DNA of 64,000 nt, taken from Hirundichthys speculiger. Lineage: Eukaryota > Chordata > Actinopteri > Beloniformes > Exocoetidae. Each line of letters begins with the position of its first letter. Within the stretch, counting starts at the first letter, position 1. The stretch is taken from the NCBI GenBank assembly GCA_018398805.1, contig JAGFBZ010001926.1:434001-498000 (forward strand), written 5' to 3'. The notes beneath the pieces are model-generated. The model saw only the letters and a program-made list of their open reading frames with translations, was not told the origin of the DNA and searched no databases. This document shows, one piece after another, positions 12,501 to 27,500 of the stretch. A program made the translations under genes and the position numbers.

Positions 12501-15500
12501 AGTACACTGGGCAGTGTTCAAAACCATAAATTGGCAACACTAAAAGGGTTTGCCTCAGGTAAAAGCTGAAGGTCAGGTTCACTTTGTTTTTGTTTTTTTC
12601 TTAGAATATGAAGACTGGATTAGATGGTACACTGACTCTGTGTTTTTTATTTTTTTTTGGTCCATCCGGCAAAGATCAAGGATCCAGTAATCTAGGGTGA
12701 CTTCAAAGCAAAACAAGGCCACTTTCACTTTGACGAACATTAATGTTCACAAGAGCACTGACTGAAAAACACAGAACAAAAACTGAATGCTTGGCAGGGC
12801 TGTATGAGAAAGCCACTGTTCTTCAAAATGAAGATTGCTGCCCATTCACAGTTATAGAAACATCACAGGGACAAACTTGAAAAGCTATTCGAATGTTTTT
12901 TGGACAAAATATATCAAAATATGAACTTATAATAGATATGTCAAGCTTGTTATGCTTGGAGAATAGAAACTACTTATTCAAACTGTGAAAGACGGTGGTG
13001 CTGGTATCGTGGTTTGGATTTGTTTCAGTCTTTGTGGGCCACGACAGTTTACAGCCATTCATAGAAAAATGATTTCTGAACTCAACCAGGGAATTCTCAA
13101 AGAAAACATCCTCTTCTTTGAGAAACCACTGAGCCACATTGGTAGAGTGTGGTCTGGCCACCAATTCTAGTATCCCTTCCTTTCTTGGCCATTTCTACCA
13201 GTACAGATGGTGGAAATGGTTGTCGCAGTCGCAATGTTATGGGGGATGCGTTATTGCAGTGACTCATAAAGGACAGTATAACAACTGGAAACAACCCAGA
13301 TGCCTTTAGAACTGTTGAACAGTTTTTACTGCAAAGCCAACAACAATCATTAACTGGAACTCCTCCTTCACTGTACACCATTTTGGATTTCTTTTATTTG
13401 CTTGTGTGCCTAACCCAATGACATTCAGGGACTAATTCTTTGTATCAAAGAGGAATATAATTTGCTCAAGGTAAGGTGTCTAAGTGTCCTTGGGAAAGAC
13501 ACTGAACCCCCTCATTTCACCGAGGTGTGATTTTTACTGTTTATAGAATACATACAAGAGGTACTGCATGGGTGTCTGTGGGAATGCTTGAATGACAAAA
13601 CACATTTTAAAGTCTATCATTTTGACCAGTTTTATGAGAAAGTGGCTCATCCTTCGAGACGAGTAAACAAGTTGTTCCAGCAAAGAATGGTTTAAAAATA
13701 AATGAAGTTGCTGTTTTGAAATGGCTCAGTCAAAATGTTGACATCAATCAGTTTGAAAGTTGTTGGAAGACTTCAAGTGAGTTATTAATGCACGGAAAGG
13801 TACCAACATCCCACAGGTAACACTATATGAACACTATATGAAACTAATATGCCATTGCGCTGAGCTCATCAAAAATTACCAGAAATGTTTATTTGCAGTT
13901 ACTACAGCATGAAAGAGCCCATCCAACTTAAGGCACAAGTTTATACACTTTTGCAAGTCATACTTTGTAAAATTATCTTATTTTCCTCAATGAATAAATG
14001 ACACATATGTTTATCTTATATATTTAAATGAGTTGCCTTTTTCTGCTTTCAGGATGTGCAAATATAATTATGTTTTAGGGCATAAATATGCAGAAAAAAA
14101 GAACATCTTACATGGCTTTCAAACTTTCAAGGAGCTTCTCATGTTTAGTAAGATGTGCCTTCAGTCTTGGGTCTGGTGCAAAAATGTGGATTTACGTCGG
14201 GGAAGATTTTTTTCACTGCAGGCAAATGGTTATGTAGATATGCTCCTTCCCAAAGTCTTTAAAGTCCTAGCACATACCCTCTGCTACTTGACTGCACTAT
14301 TTGTGAATAATTTCATAAAAGAGGAATATGGTAAATAATTTCAGTATCTCTCTCTGCACTCAATGACAACTTAGATGTGAAAATTGCTTCTGGTTGGTGC
14401 TAATTATCTTTCCTGCTTACTTGACATGTGCATTTTTAGGTCTGAGTGGTTGTCAGACCAAGATACTATTTTCCACATGTTAGTCGACTGTGAGCCCTCG
14501 GGAGTTACAAAGACAACAGCGAGCATCATCTAATCCCCAAAGGTTATGGCAATGCATCAAACAAATCAAGTCCCATTCCATGCCAGACTATCAGAGGGAG
14601 CTGCAGATTGAGGCATCAATTAATAGACACTTTATTCAGCCAATGTTTTGCATCCGGGTTTGGAATTCATTTAGCACATTGGAAATTGTCGCTGAAACAA
14701 CATGCAATGACGCAACAACTTACAAGTCAATAAAAATGTCTGCAACCAAAAAAAAAAAAGGTAAATATAGAAAGAAGTTAGATGTTTCCTACTATTCTCA
14801 GATAACATTGTCCCCAAAAATATCAGCTGTTACCATACTGAACTGTGTTACATTTCTTATCTTACTGATTGAAAATTGTTTGAATTATCATTGCGTAGAA
14901 AACTGGAACTTTAGAAAATACTACAATATGTCAGAGCATGTATGAATATGTACAGCCTCTGTAAGTTGAAAGGTTGCTAATTATTCATCCAAAGATTCTG
15001 GGCAGTAATAAAGGTTGTTGAGATATTAAAACGATCTGCACCAATGGAGACACAATTGCATCTATAACCCCAAATCAGAAAAAATGGATGGTAAGGCAAA
15101 TTTAAAGAGAAAAAATTCTATTTTTGCATTTAAGGTTTGAAACATATCCAAAAAAAAGTTAAGACAGTTTGTAATGTTGCCAGTCCTTCACAAAAAACTT
15201 AAAAGGCATTCTGGGATTGAGAATACCAAGATATGAAGGGTTTCAGCTGGTCCATTTTATTTCCTTTCTTCCAGCAAACTCATCATGGTGTTTAACGGTA
15301 CGGGGCTGTTTTACGCATTTTTTTATTTTAAAATTCTCCACACATTCTTCGTCGGAGATGGGTCATGACTGCAGGCAGACCAATGTAGAACCCATACCTT
15401 TGACTTCTACACCATGCCTTTTTAATGTGCTTTTGCATTGTCTTATTGAAAAATGCATGAACGCCCATGAAAAAGATGCTATCTTGAAGGAAGAATATGT

Positions 15501-18500
15501 AGCTCTAAAATCTCTTTTCACTGTTCTGCATTAATGCTGCTGTTACAAAAAAATTACCTTTGCCAAGGGCACTTGCACAACTCCATATTATCACAGACTG
15601 GCTTTGGACTTTTGACTGATAGTAGTCAGGAAGGTCTTTTTGTCTCTGATCTGTCGCACATGATTCCCATTTCTTCCCAAAAACCACAATTTCCACCATG
15701 TGATGGTCCATCTCAGATCCCTCAGAGCCCAGAGATGTTGGCACCACCTTTCGAGAGGTTAACACAAGGCTTTCATTTTTTATCAAGTCAAGTTTTCATT
15801 GGCATCCCTATCTTTCTTTAGGGATTTTGTTTTGATAATTTCTCACACATTTGATGAAAACTGGAGATCCTGTTCGCATCTTTGATCCTCAAACTGACAA
15901 CATTTTGGGGATTCTTTTGGCTTCATTTGCTTGAAATAACTTCTTTCTTTCTTTCTTCTTTCTTTCTTTCTAAACAACAAATGATGCAAACAAAGAAATG
16001 AGTTCTGTTAATACAAAATGTATCTCTGTATCTCTGTTTCAGGGCAGTATCATCTTAAGATTGAAAACGTTCAACTGGAAGATGAAGCCTTCTTTGAATG
16101 TCAAGCTGGCCAGTCTGAGACCAGTGAAGCTATCATCTCCGACGCAGCCTGGATCACCGTAAAAAGTGAGAACTAAAAATAACTGGGGTGTGTTTATTAA
16201 GTGGACGGAGGCCAGTCAACTTTTTTTTTTTTTAACATTGAACATCCTCTGTACTCCAGTAACATACATGACCTCCTGACCAGTAATCAACATATAAAGA
16301 GCTGTTAAATATTCATTTCTATTGATAAAGATCTTTTCTATGTTTAAGATAAAGCTGTTGCATTTGAAGAAGAGAATAAATTTAGTTTGCCCTTGGTACA
16401 GTAGACCCCAAAGGTTTCCTTCAAGCTGTTGATAATCACAGTAAACTCTTTTCACATGATCCTGTATGTGCAGGATTTTAACCAGCAGTGGCAAAAGGTT
16501 AAGGAATAGCGCAGCCAAGATTCTCTGGAAAACCTAAGGGTTATTTGCAATTCTTCACTGCACAAGAATTAAATATTCTAAAAGTGATTGAAATGTTTCT
16601 CTCAGATGTGACTGAAGCGTGTTGTAAAACTGTGTTTGACCACCTGTTATTATTCAATAACAAACAGTATTACTCTCTGCCATCCGTCTTCCCTGTGGGA
16701 GCAAGCCCATATGCGGTAAGGAAAAGACTGAAAGAACCTTTCTTCTCCAGGCACAGTTTATTTACCCCCCCACCCATCCCAGCCCCCTCACCCCCTTGCT
16801 GAATTTTATTCTTTGGTGAACATGGAGGAGGGGGTGGATTTGGAGAGCAGCTTTGCTGTGGCAATTTGAGCGGACTCACTCTCCCCTGAGAAGACAGCAG
16901 GTTTTTCTGACATCTATGGGCCAGTGGGGGGGGGGTGGCGGGTAGTGTGGGGCAGGGAGAGGCATAGACTGCAGGCATCTCCTTTAAATGGTTGCACTTT
17001 ATTCTATGCTGCAACAGTTTTCATGTCCTACAGCAGGCCTACACCTGCAGCCACAGCAGGCTCGACTCCCACATCTATTACCGCTGAGATGCCGATCGCA
17101 TGTGCACCCACATATACAAATCCAACACAAATGCCTTTGGCCTTGTCAGAGAGGTCAACATAAGTGGGAATTATGTTCACGTTGAATCAAGAATATTTCT
17201 TACGTGATCTGATTCAATTCCCACCCACATGTGACACCGGGTGCTGTTGTGTTGTGGTTTCAGCTGTAGACGGCTTAAAGATGGACAGTTGCAAAGCGTA
17301 AAGATTGAAAGGAACAAATTTAAAATGCACTCTGCAGCCCTGATCCCAGAGGGTCATTTGTTCCACTCCAACAATTTCAGTGAATCAAAATATGCGAGTA
17401 ATCTGGGGCTTGATAATGAGCTGATGAATTCAATCTCCTGTTAGTGCTGAACTGGGACTTAAACCGCGCATCCTTTTTGAAGAGCACTGTCTCTGATGAG
17501 TTTTCCATGGACTTCTCCATCAGGCGACTACAGCTCCCAAGGCCCCACACCCCTGTCCATTCAACCATGGCCATACCCCATTAAGCTTTGCATCAAATCA
17601 AAATACTATAAACTCTTTATGAGGAGCTACAGCAGGAGATGGGGAGGAATTTCAAAACAAAGAGGAAATTGCTGGTTGTAACATTGATATCATCAGCGGC
17701 TAATTCAAGACGGATCATCACAGGCAGTAAATAGAAGGGATCGAGAGAGAAATGTCAATAAGCGCCATCCATGGGCTTACAACGAGATGTTTTTAAGACA
17801 TTTCCATTGGTGTAACATAACACCTGTGTGTTTTTGCCTTCCTGCAGAGCTTAGAGAGGGGATTACTCCTATAGGCAGATCAAGTGGCAGTGAGTAATCC
17901 ATGACAATAACAACCTCTTCCCCCTCCGGTGAAACCCCTTCTTCTGCTAAAACTTACCCCGCACTGGGCCTGTCAGATACCTGACACATTCTGTGTCTCA
18001 GTTTATACCATTAGCCTTAGTGTTTAATCCTATTAATGAACAACTCTCTCCCTCATCACACTGCAAGTCTGTGCAGATGCCTCCTGCAAATGCTCTGAAC
18101 AGTTTTTGATGTGTTCTGGTTTTAAAACAGAATTACTCATCCGATTGAGTTTCAGTGATATGCAAGTGTCGGTGTGTGCGTGCGTGTGCATGCTTTGTTG
18201 TGTGTGAGTGTCCGTGTGTAATGCCAGTGTCAGTTTGAGTGGGCATTTTAGAAACCAGAGCTATGGTGAGGTTTTGGTTGGTGGCTAATGAGTTTAGCAC
18301 TCGAAGAGTATATAATGAGCCTTCATTTTACTGATTCTTTTTGTGAATAATGGAACAACTTTTTAATGGAGGCACAAGCAACGGTGCACACGGTGACTTT
18401 ATTCATCATGCTCATAAAAAGTTTGTCCAAGATATAACTTTATCAGAGCGCAGTGTGATACACATGACTGTGACCGTGTGCACATTCGGCACCAGACTGA

Positions 18501-21500
18501 AGTTAAAGAGTCAGTGTCTTTAAGGGATGTTCGGCTTAATAACAAAATGAGACTCTTCAGGGGCTGCTTTTAATTTTATTTTGAGTGTGTAATTATGGTA
18601 CATCTCCAACTGAGTCTGTTCAGAACTTGAACCAATAGAAAAAAATAAATTAAAAAAACCAGGAAAAAAGGGGGGGGGGGTGATTTAAAAGTTCTGTTTC
18701 AGTGGCTTTCATTGCTAGAGATCACACACCTGAGACCCACACATGTTCACATGTGTGTCATGATGACTGTGTGTTTTGATGCACAAATAAAAGGACACTC
18801 TTGAGCATTCATGTTCATTGACGCATATACAGTTTTATATATATAGATAGATTTATACACACACACATTGTGAGACATATGTTGTGAGAAATCAGGTTTC
18901 CATTATTTTCTAACTTATTCAGCACAATAGGCTGACGAGATTAGACTAGGCCAGTATTATTCAGTGAATGAGGTTAGTAATGCATGTTACAGTTAGACCA
19001 TGCACACACTGCTGGCTGTTTCGTATGCACGCTATGCTCACCTGTATCAGAGCAGTAGGCCATGCAACCCTGCATGCGCTGTATGCTTGAGTTTTTCTTT
19101 GGGTGTTTTGTGCACAAAGATGAGGAGAGAGTAATGTGAGTGAGAATGAAAGATAGGTGGAGAGAGCTGCTTATGCATATTGATGTCTGTCTGCTAATCT
19201 GCTTCTTATCTGCCTTATCCGTCCATCTGTCTGTATTTGTGTAATGAATCGAATTTTGAAGCTCACTGTTTGCTGTCTGAACTGCAGGATCAAGTCCTTG
19301 CCCACCTATTTTTTCCATCCGTATATATGTACCTTAGTGAAGGAACTGGGAAAGGAGAGGCAGAGAGGCAGAAAAAGTTAATTAGGGAGAAAACATGTTT
19401 GCTTTCTATTCTTTGCCCTCGGTGCATGTAGACATATAATAATTATAATAATAATAATTATTATTATTATTGTTGTTATTACCATTATTATTTGTCTAAG
19501 TACTTTCAAATTTATACATATGTATATATGTGCTGGTGTGGACGTCTAAGTTTATTCTGAATGGGCTGAATTGGTCACATGGTTTGCCTGAGTGGATGTG
19601 ATGGATGACAGGCTGCAAGTCCCTGTCCAAGCTGGAACACACCTTCCTCCGCACTTCTGCAGTTTAGCTGCAGTGGTCAAGAAGGATAGTGTTTGGGGGA
19701 GGGGGGTGAGCTCAGGCTGCTCAAGAGGGATGATGGAGTGAATGAGAGATACAAGGAACAGGCCAGCATGAGTGAGCGAGGAAGAAATTAGATACCTGCC
19801 TGCCTCATTTGTGGACATATCATTATTCTTATTTTAGGATTGGTTAGGCTGCCAGACACTCCTCGAGCACAACAAGTGATGCACCGATGTGAATTGTGTG
19901 GGCTTGAGAAGATTGAGAGTGCAGGGGCTGTCAATAGATGCATGGCCCAGTCATCTTCTCAGGAAAGAGGGGGGGAAAACAAACAAATGCATCTCATTAT
20001 TGCAGCGCGCGCCTCTGCAGTGCTCTGGGTAACCCATCACAGTCCGCACAGATTCAATTGCTTCTTTTAAATCAGTTTGAAGCTGCAGCCACATCTCATC
20101 TGTCTCAATAGCAGACCAGAGCCAATATTCAGCTCTGCACACTGCAACAGCTCCTTCTAGTGGTCAAGGATTGATTGGTCTTTCCGAGGTAGGTGCAGGG
20201 GAGCTGTGGAATGACTGGATGATTTGCTTGATTGTGGTCCAGCTGTTGAGCCCTACACTCAATTTATTTAAAAATTCAACAGCAGCTGTCCTCTTTCTCC
20301 TCTTATCCTCTGCAGTTGGTTTGTACCCACTTTTCATTCTTGATATATGTCTATATTTACCTCTCAGCTAGTCTTTCATTTCCCTCTTTCTCACAGCCAT
20401 CAATTATGGACTTCCCAGTTCCCTGTTCTTTCTCTCAACTCATCCAGCCACTTGATCTCCAATGATAGAAAAACGACTTTCAATGCAGCCGTAGTCTTTA
20501 CTTTTACAGGCTCACTCACTCATTAAAACTTGGCACAGCTGCCCGTCGTTTTACTGTTTGTGCACGATATAATAGATCATCATGGTAGGAAGTAACAGAT
20601 CTGCAGAATCACTTTGATAATTAGTTTGTGATGGATTTCTTATTTCACAGCCAAATAATTCTTGGTCCCTTGTGGAAAAAGCAATGTTGTTGCTTTGTTT
20701 TCTGTTGTTGATTTTTTTTTTTTTTCTGGAATCCCTATTCATGGTCAGATAAAAGGATTGTGGAGTAGAACAGCAGAGAAGCGAAGACTGCTTTGATCAG
20801 ACCAGAAAGCGCATATTTAGCTGGGGGGTGATCTAAAGAGAGAAGTGTTTGGTGTTGTCTATGAGAGATTAGCACTGGAACAGTTTCATCTGAGTCTCCT
20901 CTCTGTATTCTCCTCAGGTCAACAATTTGTATTCAAACACAACGCAGCATCAAACTTTACAGTAACATTAAGCCGTGATTAGTGTAAAACATAAACTGTT
21001 GTTTCACTCATCCAGTTCCTCCATCCGAGCCGTACTTCACCACGGATATGACGACAGCTTGGGTGGCAGGGAAGACCTACGTTGTCGCCTGTGTTGCCCC
21101 TGACGCAAAGCCTGAAGCTGAGATAATGCTGTATAAGGGTGAGTCACCCTTTCAGTTGCTTTGCATTTGACAGTGATGGTCAAACTGACAGGCGAGACAG
21201 AAATGGTGATGGCATTTTTTAGATTTAAATAGGCTGTAACCTGAAAATGTAAACATGAAAATCTGGAGAGAAAAAAAATGGTTTCAGTAAAGACATCTTG
21301 CTGTGTAGATCATGGATAGCAGAGTTAAAAGGAGCAGACTTTGTGTGTGTGTTAGGGAGTGGGGGGGTGGGGGGGGGGAGATATAAACTGAGCATTTGAA
21401 TTTCCAATTTCCTCTGACTTTACAAACACACACAGAGCATGAATCACAGCTCACTAGGTGTTCACATAAATAACTACAAACTATATTGTACTGAAGCAGA

Positions 21501-24500
21501 GCAATGTTCTGTTTGTTTTTTAAACTGTGAATTAGACTACAGAGTTGGGCTGCTGGTGATAAATATGTTTTTTTTTTTTTTACTGTACATATGCCTCTTA
21601 ATTGCATTCAGTGAAATGCTCTGTTCTAGCGGATGCTTTAATTTCAATTTATAGGCAGGCTGAAACAGCAATCTAAAAGTCACTGTACCACACACTGATG
21701 AACATGTCTATGTATTTCAGTGTGTAAGAATAAAACTGTGCTTCTGTTTCCCATGAACTCATTTATAAAAACTATTCTTTCCCCTATTGTTTCTTTTAGA
21801 CGGAGTCAGGCTGACAGGTGTAGAGTCTTTCACCATGTCTGGCTCAAAGGATAAGCTTCTGAACACGCTTGCAGAAGTAACGTATGTGTTCAACCGCCTG
21901 CCAGACTTCCTTTTCCCCACCAGCCTGTTCACTCTCTCCAACCCCGCCTTGGTTTCTTGTTTCCCTTGTTTTCATCGCGTTCTTATTTTCTCCTTCCCTT
22001 CTAGTGAGTGCAATGAATTTCTGCACACAGCAAACTGTTATTTGGCACCGCACAACTGAATTAGCTTCTGTCAAACGCACAAAATTACATTCCCATGGTG
22101 AGACAGATTTGATCCTCGCTGGTTCACCAGGTGCCTTTACATTAAACAGGGCAAAAGATTGCGTTAATCTTGCATGTCTCCTCCGTGTCAGAGATAATGA
22201 CCCTCTTGTCATATTTTGTGATAACATTTGTGGAGAGGAGCTGCAATTTTGTTTAGGTTTCCTGTAGAAAAGCTGAGGTTTTAAGACAGTTTTGATGCTC
22301 ATTCCTCATAATGACACCGAGCAGTCACAGCAGTGGGCCTTGTGTGATTTTTTTACAGCTGACAGTGTTCTGTAGTTTGATGTAGAAGCTGATAAATAAA
22401 GGAGGCATAGAATAAAACCGCTGTGCATCTTTCTGTCTACATCATGAAGTGCATTATTTTAATTTAATGAGAGTCATCTCAAAAGTGGCTCATCACAGTG
22501 TAACTACTGTAAGTAATTAAGCATATTCAGCAGAAAGCATACATGTGCATTCCTAGTTTTTTTTTTTCTGTCTTTTCTGTGTTATGCAGCTTTGCGTCCT
22601 CCAAATAAGTGTACAAGGTCCACACCAAAGTGTTTTTTTCCCTCCTACACTGCTTCTGAACTCCTTGAAATGCTTTGTTTGTAGTCCAAGCCTTTCGTCC
22701 CTCCTCATGTCCATCATCATGCAGCACAGTTCTCTAGTTCCTGCTTTGTGGCCAGATTGGCATTTTTTAAAACAAACTATGAGTAGCTGCCTGCAACCTT
22801 CCATTTCATCAGTTAACCAAAGAGAGCAGACTGGTACCTTCTGGAGATGTGCCTTTAAAAGACAGGAGCAAAGACAAAGAGTTCCTAACATAGATGTCAT
22901 TCTTATGTATAGGGGAAAAAATCAGATAGTCTTGTAAATGTAGGAAGATCATTTGACTAAGCACGTGTCAAATATGATATAAAATCTGATGAGCGGAGTT
23001 TCTGGTAGCTTGTTTTTTGAGTTGTTTAAATCTAACTGCCTGAAATTTTACATGGCAGCAAGATTTTTTTTTCTTTCTTTTCCCTTTTCTTTTTTTTTTT
23101 TTTTTTTAAGTGGGTTTGTGTGAAGTACACCAGTGATTCTCATCCAGGGGTCCGCGGACCCCTAGTGGTTCGTGGTGTAGTTGCAAGGGGTCAGTGAGTC
23201 TGTGATAATTAAATATATATGTTTTTAAAAGATGCTCTGACATTTATCAAAATAGATTATTATATTACTAAAATGTGACCAAGACCTTTATTTACCTAAA
23301 CTACAGAGTCACATGACCTTCTTTGTCTCTTTGACAAGTGTAATTCTTTGTATTTTGATGAGAAACCTGTTTGCATTGTTGAAGTTACTGCATGACAGTG
23401 TTAATACAAAGTTAACACGATCTGCATCCTTTTCAAATTGAGCCCCCCAGCATTTCAGTGGGCATACACCATTCATTTCTTAAAGTTAATAGTGCTTTTA
23501 TTGTGAAATATTAGAAAGAAGCTGTTGGGGGGGGGGACTCATTAACTTGCAAAGTTCAAGTTAGCGCTTAAAATTGCGATTTAAAAGAAGAAGACGATAA
23601 ACGCAGTAACGCGAAAAAGAAGAAAAAGAGGGAAAAAAAGAAGTAGAGGACGACGTTTCAACTTGACAACATGGAGAGACGTCTTGTATCAAAAATAAGA
23701 CCTCCTTTACAGACGTAGCAGCCACCAGAAAAGAAAACGAAAACAGAGGGAAAAAAGAGGGTTTATAAAGAAGAATATCTCATGTTGAGATATACAGCAA
23801 CTGATTATGACCCGCAGCACCCTCTGTGTTTTTATAGTTTTTTTTTTTTTTTTTTATTCTGGAAATCATAACTGAAAGCTCATATTTTTATTCAAAGAGT
23901 GAATACATGCCATTAATGCAATTTAAAAGGCAGTTTCTGCTGTTTCTTTCAAACTCCACCCCACAACCCCTAGATCGCAGGGGGGGGGGTCCTCAGAGTT
24001 GATGAAAAATATGCCGGGGGTCCAGGACCCCAAAAAAGGTTGAGAACCACTAAAGAGTGGTTCTCAACCTTTTTTGGTTGAAATACACTATACACTATAG
24101 ACTCTGGCAAGATACACTATATTGTCAAAAGTATTCGCTCACCTGCCTTGACTCACATATGAGCTTTAGTTCATCCCATTCCTAATCAATATGACGTGGG
24201 TCCACCCTTTGCAGCTAGAACAGCTTCAACTCTTCTGGGAAGGCTGTCCACAAGGTTTAGGAGTGTGTTTATGGGGATTTCTGACCATTCTTCCAGAAGA
24301 GCATTTGTAAGGTCACACTGATGTTGGACCAGAAGTTTCCTGGCTCTCAGTCTCTGCTCCAATTCATCCCAAATGTGTTCTGTTGGGTTGAGGTCAGGAC
24401 TCTGTGCAGGCCAGTCAAGCTCATCCACACCAGACTCTGCCATCCATGTCTTTATGGACCTTGCTTTGTGCACTGGTGCACAGTCATGTTGGAAGAGGAA

Positions 24501-27500
24501 GGGTCCAGCTCCAAACTGTTCCCACAAAGTTGGGAGCATGGAATTGTCCAAAATGTCTTGGTCTGCTGAAGCATTCAGAGTTCCTTTCACTGGAACTAAG
24601 GGACCAAGCCCAGTTCCTGAAAAACAACCCCCCACCATCATCCCCCCTCCACCAAACTTTACACTTGGCACAATGCAGTCAGAGAAGTACTGTTCTCCTG
24701 GGAACCACCAAACCCAGACTCTTCCATCAGATTCCCAGATGGAGAAGACCTCTTCGCACTATGTGTTTCAGCATCTGCTGCCCCGCTCCATCAGTTTACG
24801 TGGCCTAACACTAAGTGGCTGAGTTGCTGTCGTTCCTAAACACTTAAATTTTCCTATAATACAGCTGACAGTTGACTGTGGAATATTTCAGAAGCGAGGA
24901 CATTTCATGACTGGATTTGTTGCACAGGTGTCATCCTATCACAGTTCCACGCTGGAATTCACTGAGCTCCTGAGAGCGACCCATTCTTTCACAAATGTTT
25001 GTAGAAACAGTCTGCATGGTTAGGTGCTTAATTTTATACACCTGTGGACAAGGAAGTGATCGGAACACCTCATTCTGATCATTTGGGTGGGTGAGCAAAT
25101 ACTTTTGGCAATATAAGGAGTTGGTCTTACCTGCAGTGGCCAGCAGTCGATGCACCCTCAGTTTATAAAATGTAGGAGGCACTCTCAAAGGAACCTTGGC
25201 TAACAGCTTTTCACAATGAGGGGCATCAAGCATCCAGTTTTCACCATCTACCAGTATTTTAAAGCACCACAAACTAGTTTTCTTGTTAAAATGTCAGCTT
25301 CAATTTCATTTGAAGGAATATTTGATTACTTTTATAAAACGTCATCCAGGTCTCACACTCTCCTACTATCAGAAAAAAAAAACATTCAAAGATAGTTATA
25401 GTGTTGCCAGATGGGAATTTTTTTTTAGTATCGTACCAACAGCTTGAAATTGTATTTTGAGGAAAATTATCATATGTACCTAATTTGCATTCTGACTTGG
25501 CTCGGGACCATCTGCATCAATAACACATTATCATAGACCGCACATAATATAGCCTATAAAGCAGTTTTATCATTAAAAAGAATCGAAAAACTCTCCCTCT
25601 CTCATGAGAGTTTACTAGAGACATCGTTGAACCATTTACTACAGATCCAGAGTCAGTTTTTTCTAACTGGCAAGGCAAAATAAATTTTCATTGAGCATTT
25701 AGGCTGAATCTGATTCTGAATCAGACTAATAGTGAACCATATTGGTGAAGAAACCCTTTATCAGCCGCTCTCTGAGAGGCATTGAGAAAATAATCGTACA
25801 TTTAGGGATTTTTTTTTTGTGATCGTACATTGTAGAGAGGTCAGAATTATTGTAAAAATACGTCTTGTGCAAAAGTATTTAGTATTTAAATATATCTAAC
25901 ACAGTATTCATTTCAGCTGCTTCCTTAGAGGTTTGAGTTGTTTCAAATGATGAAAATTTGCTAATTTGTGGTCTTCATTCTGAGTATCCGTTAGCCTAGC
26001 TCCCCATCAGAGTTCCCCTCTGAGTTTCTAATTAACATTCTGATTATGTCATTTATTATATTACAGCAATTGTATGGGGCATTTTTATTAGTACCATGTA
26101 TATTCTAATTTTTCTACACTCTTGCTTCACTAGGCTTCTGGATGTTCCCTTAAACTAGAATAGATAAGTTCTTCCACCACCAAGTCAGTGTAAGAATAGT
26201 AAGATGCATCCAGCATTTTCTAAATTTTCTATTTGCCTTTTATTCCTGTCCTTTGTGGTGTCTGTGTGTTACCTTCGAAAGGGTCACAGCTGTGCAGACT
26301 GACAATGGAAGACTTCTGGCATGTCATGCCAAGAACGCTGCCATCTCCAGGCCTGTGGTGACCACAGTGACCATGAATGTGTACTGTGAGTATCTTGTCC
26401 TGTCAGTAATCTGGCAGTCAGCATCCCTTTTCTCCTTAAATCATATGTAGCTATAGGCTTGATTAACTGGGAGCGAACCTATGGAGGAACCCAAAGAATG
26501 ATCAAAACAGGAAGCTGTTTTTTTACTCTGTGACTTGTATTTACATTTTTTTTTTTCAATCTTAAAATTATTACCTAAATGCCGACCAAAGCAGCCAGCA
26601 GATCATTAGACCAACTCAGGTGGATCACACCAGTACGGTTTCTGGAAAGGAGTCTTAAACAACGTTATAATAGCTAATGGGCTGGGGCCACCTTCCTTAA
26701 TGATAATAAATCCTACATAACTAGCCCAGTAATGTTTGTGCTCATCAGCTCAAATGAAATTGATAATGCACAGAGGCAGAAAATGAAGCCAGTTTCACTT
26801 GCTTTTTCTTCCATGCTATTATCAAATCTGTGTGACATTATATAATGAAACTGTTGCTGCAGCAGACGAGGGTTAGTTGGCACACCGTGTCTGCCTCCTA
26901 CTACATTTGATGTCCTTTCTTCCTGTTGTCTGGTAATGCAACGCTGAAAGCTATTGTTGCTTAATGCACAGGCAATGTAACACTGCAGCCCCCGTTTGCT
27001 GCAGTTGGTTTGGTTTTTTTCTGGCCTGTTGATCAGCTGGAGAAAGTCAATTGCTGAGGGTGTAGAGCTTACAAATTTGGTTTCCCAAAAAAACCTAAAC
27101 CATGTTGTTGATTAAAGTGAAGCAGCCTGCTGACATTCCTTCCAGTTCAACACCCAAATTATTTACACACTGACTGGACGCCTAATATTGTCTCTATCTT
27201 TTGTAAGCTTTTCCAGATTAGATGCCTCTCCTGCTGTTTTTACAGTCACCAATAACTGTGAGCACTCCTCCCTTCGTCTCTCTCTGTATTAAACAACATG
27301 GGCTCTTGGCTAAAGTGCTAATGTTGCAGAACTTGGGACCACCGCTGCAGACTTAGACAGTATGCCAGCCCATCAAAGCCAGCGCTTGGGCTATTTCAGC
27401 AAGCCAGATTGTTTGCAAGGTGGTAATTTGTCATGCTGGCCCAGGGTCTGCAGTCTGCTCTCTGAAACTGATTGCAGCAATAACAAAAGGCCCGTCCTCT

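Noticed and set aside
21759..22302. Overlapping open frames on both strands around nphs1 exon 5
   Set aside because: They overlap the real exon and its intron, carry no domain signature, and lack splice support.
24186..24671. A 161-codon minus-strand frame as a host gene
   Set aside because: It is the C-terminal half of a Tc1 transposase ([13 protein letters not shown]) inside recognisable terminal repeats.
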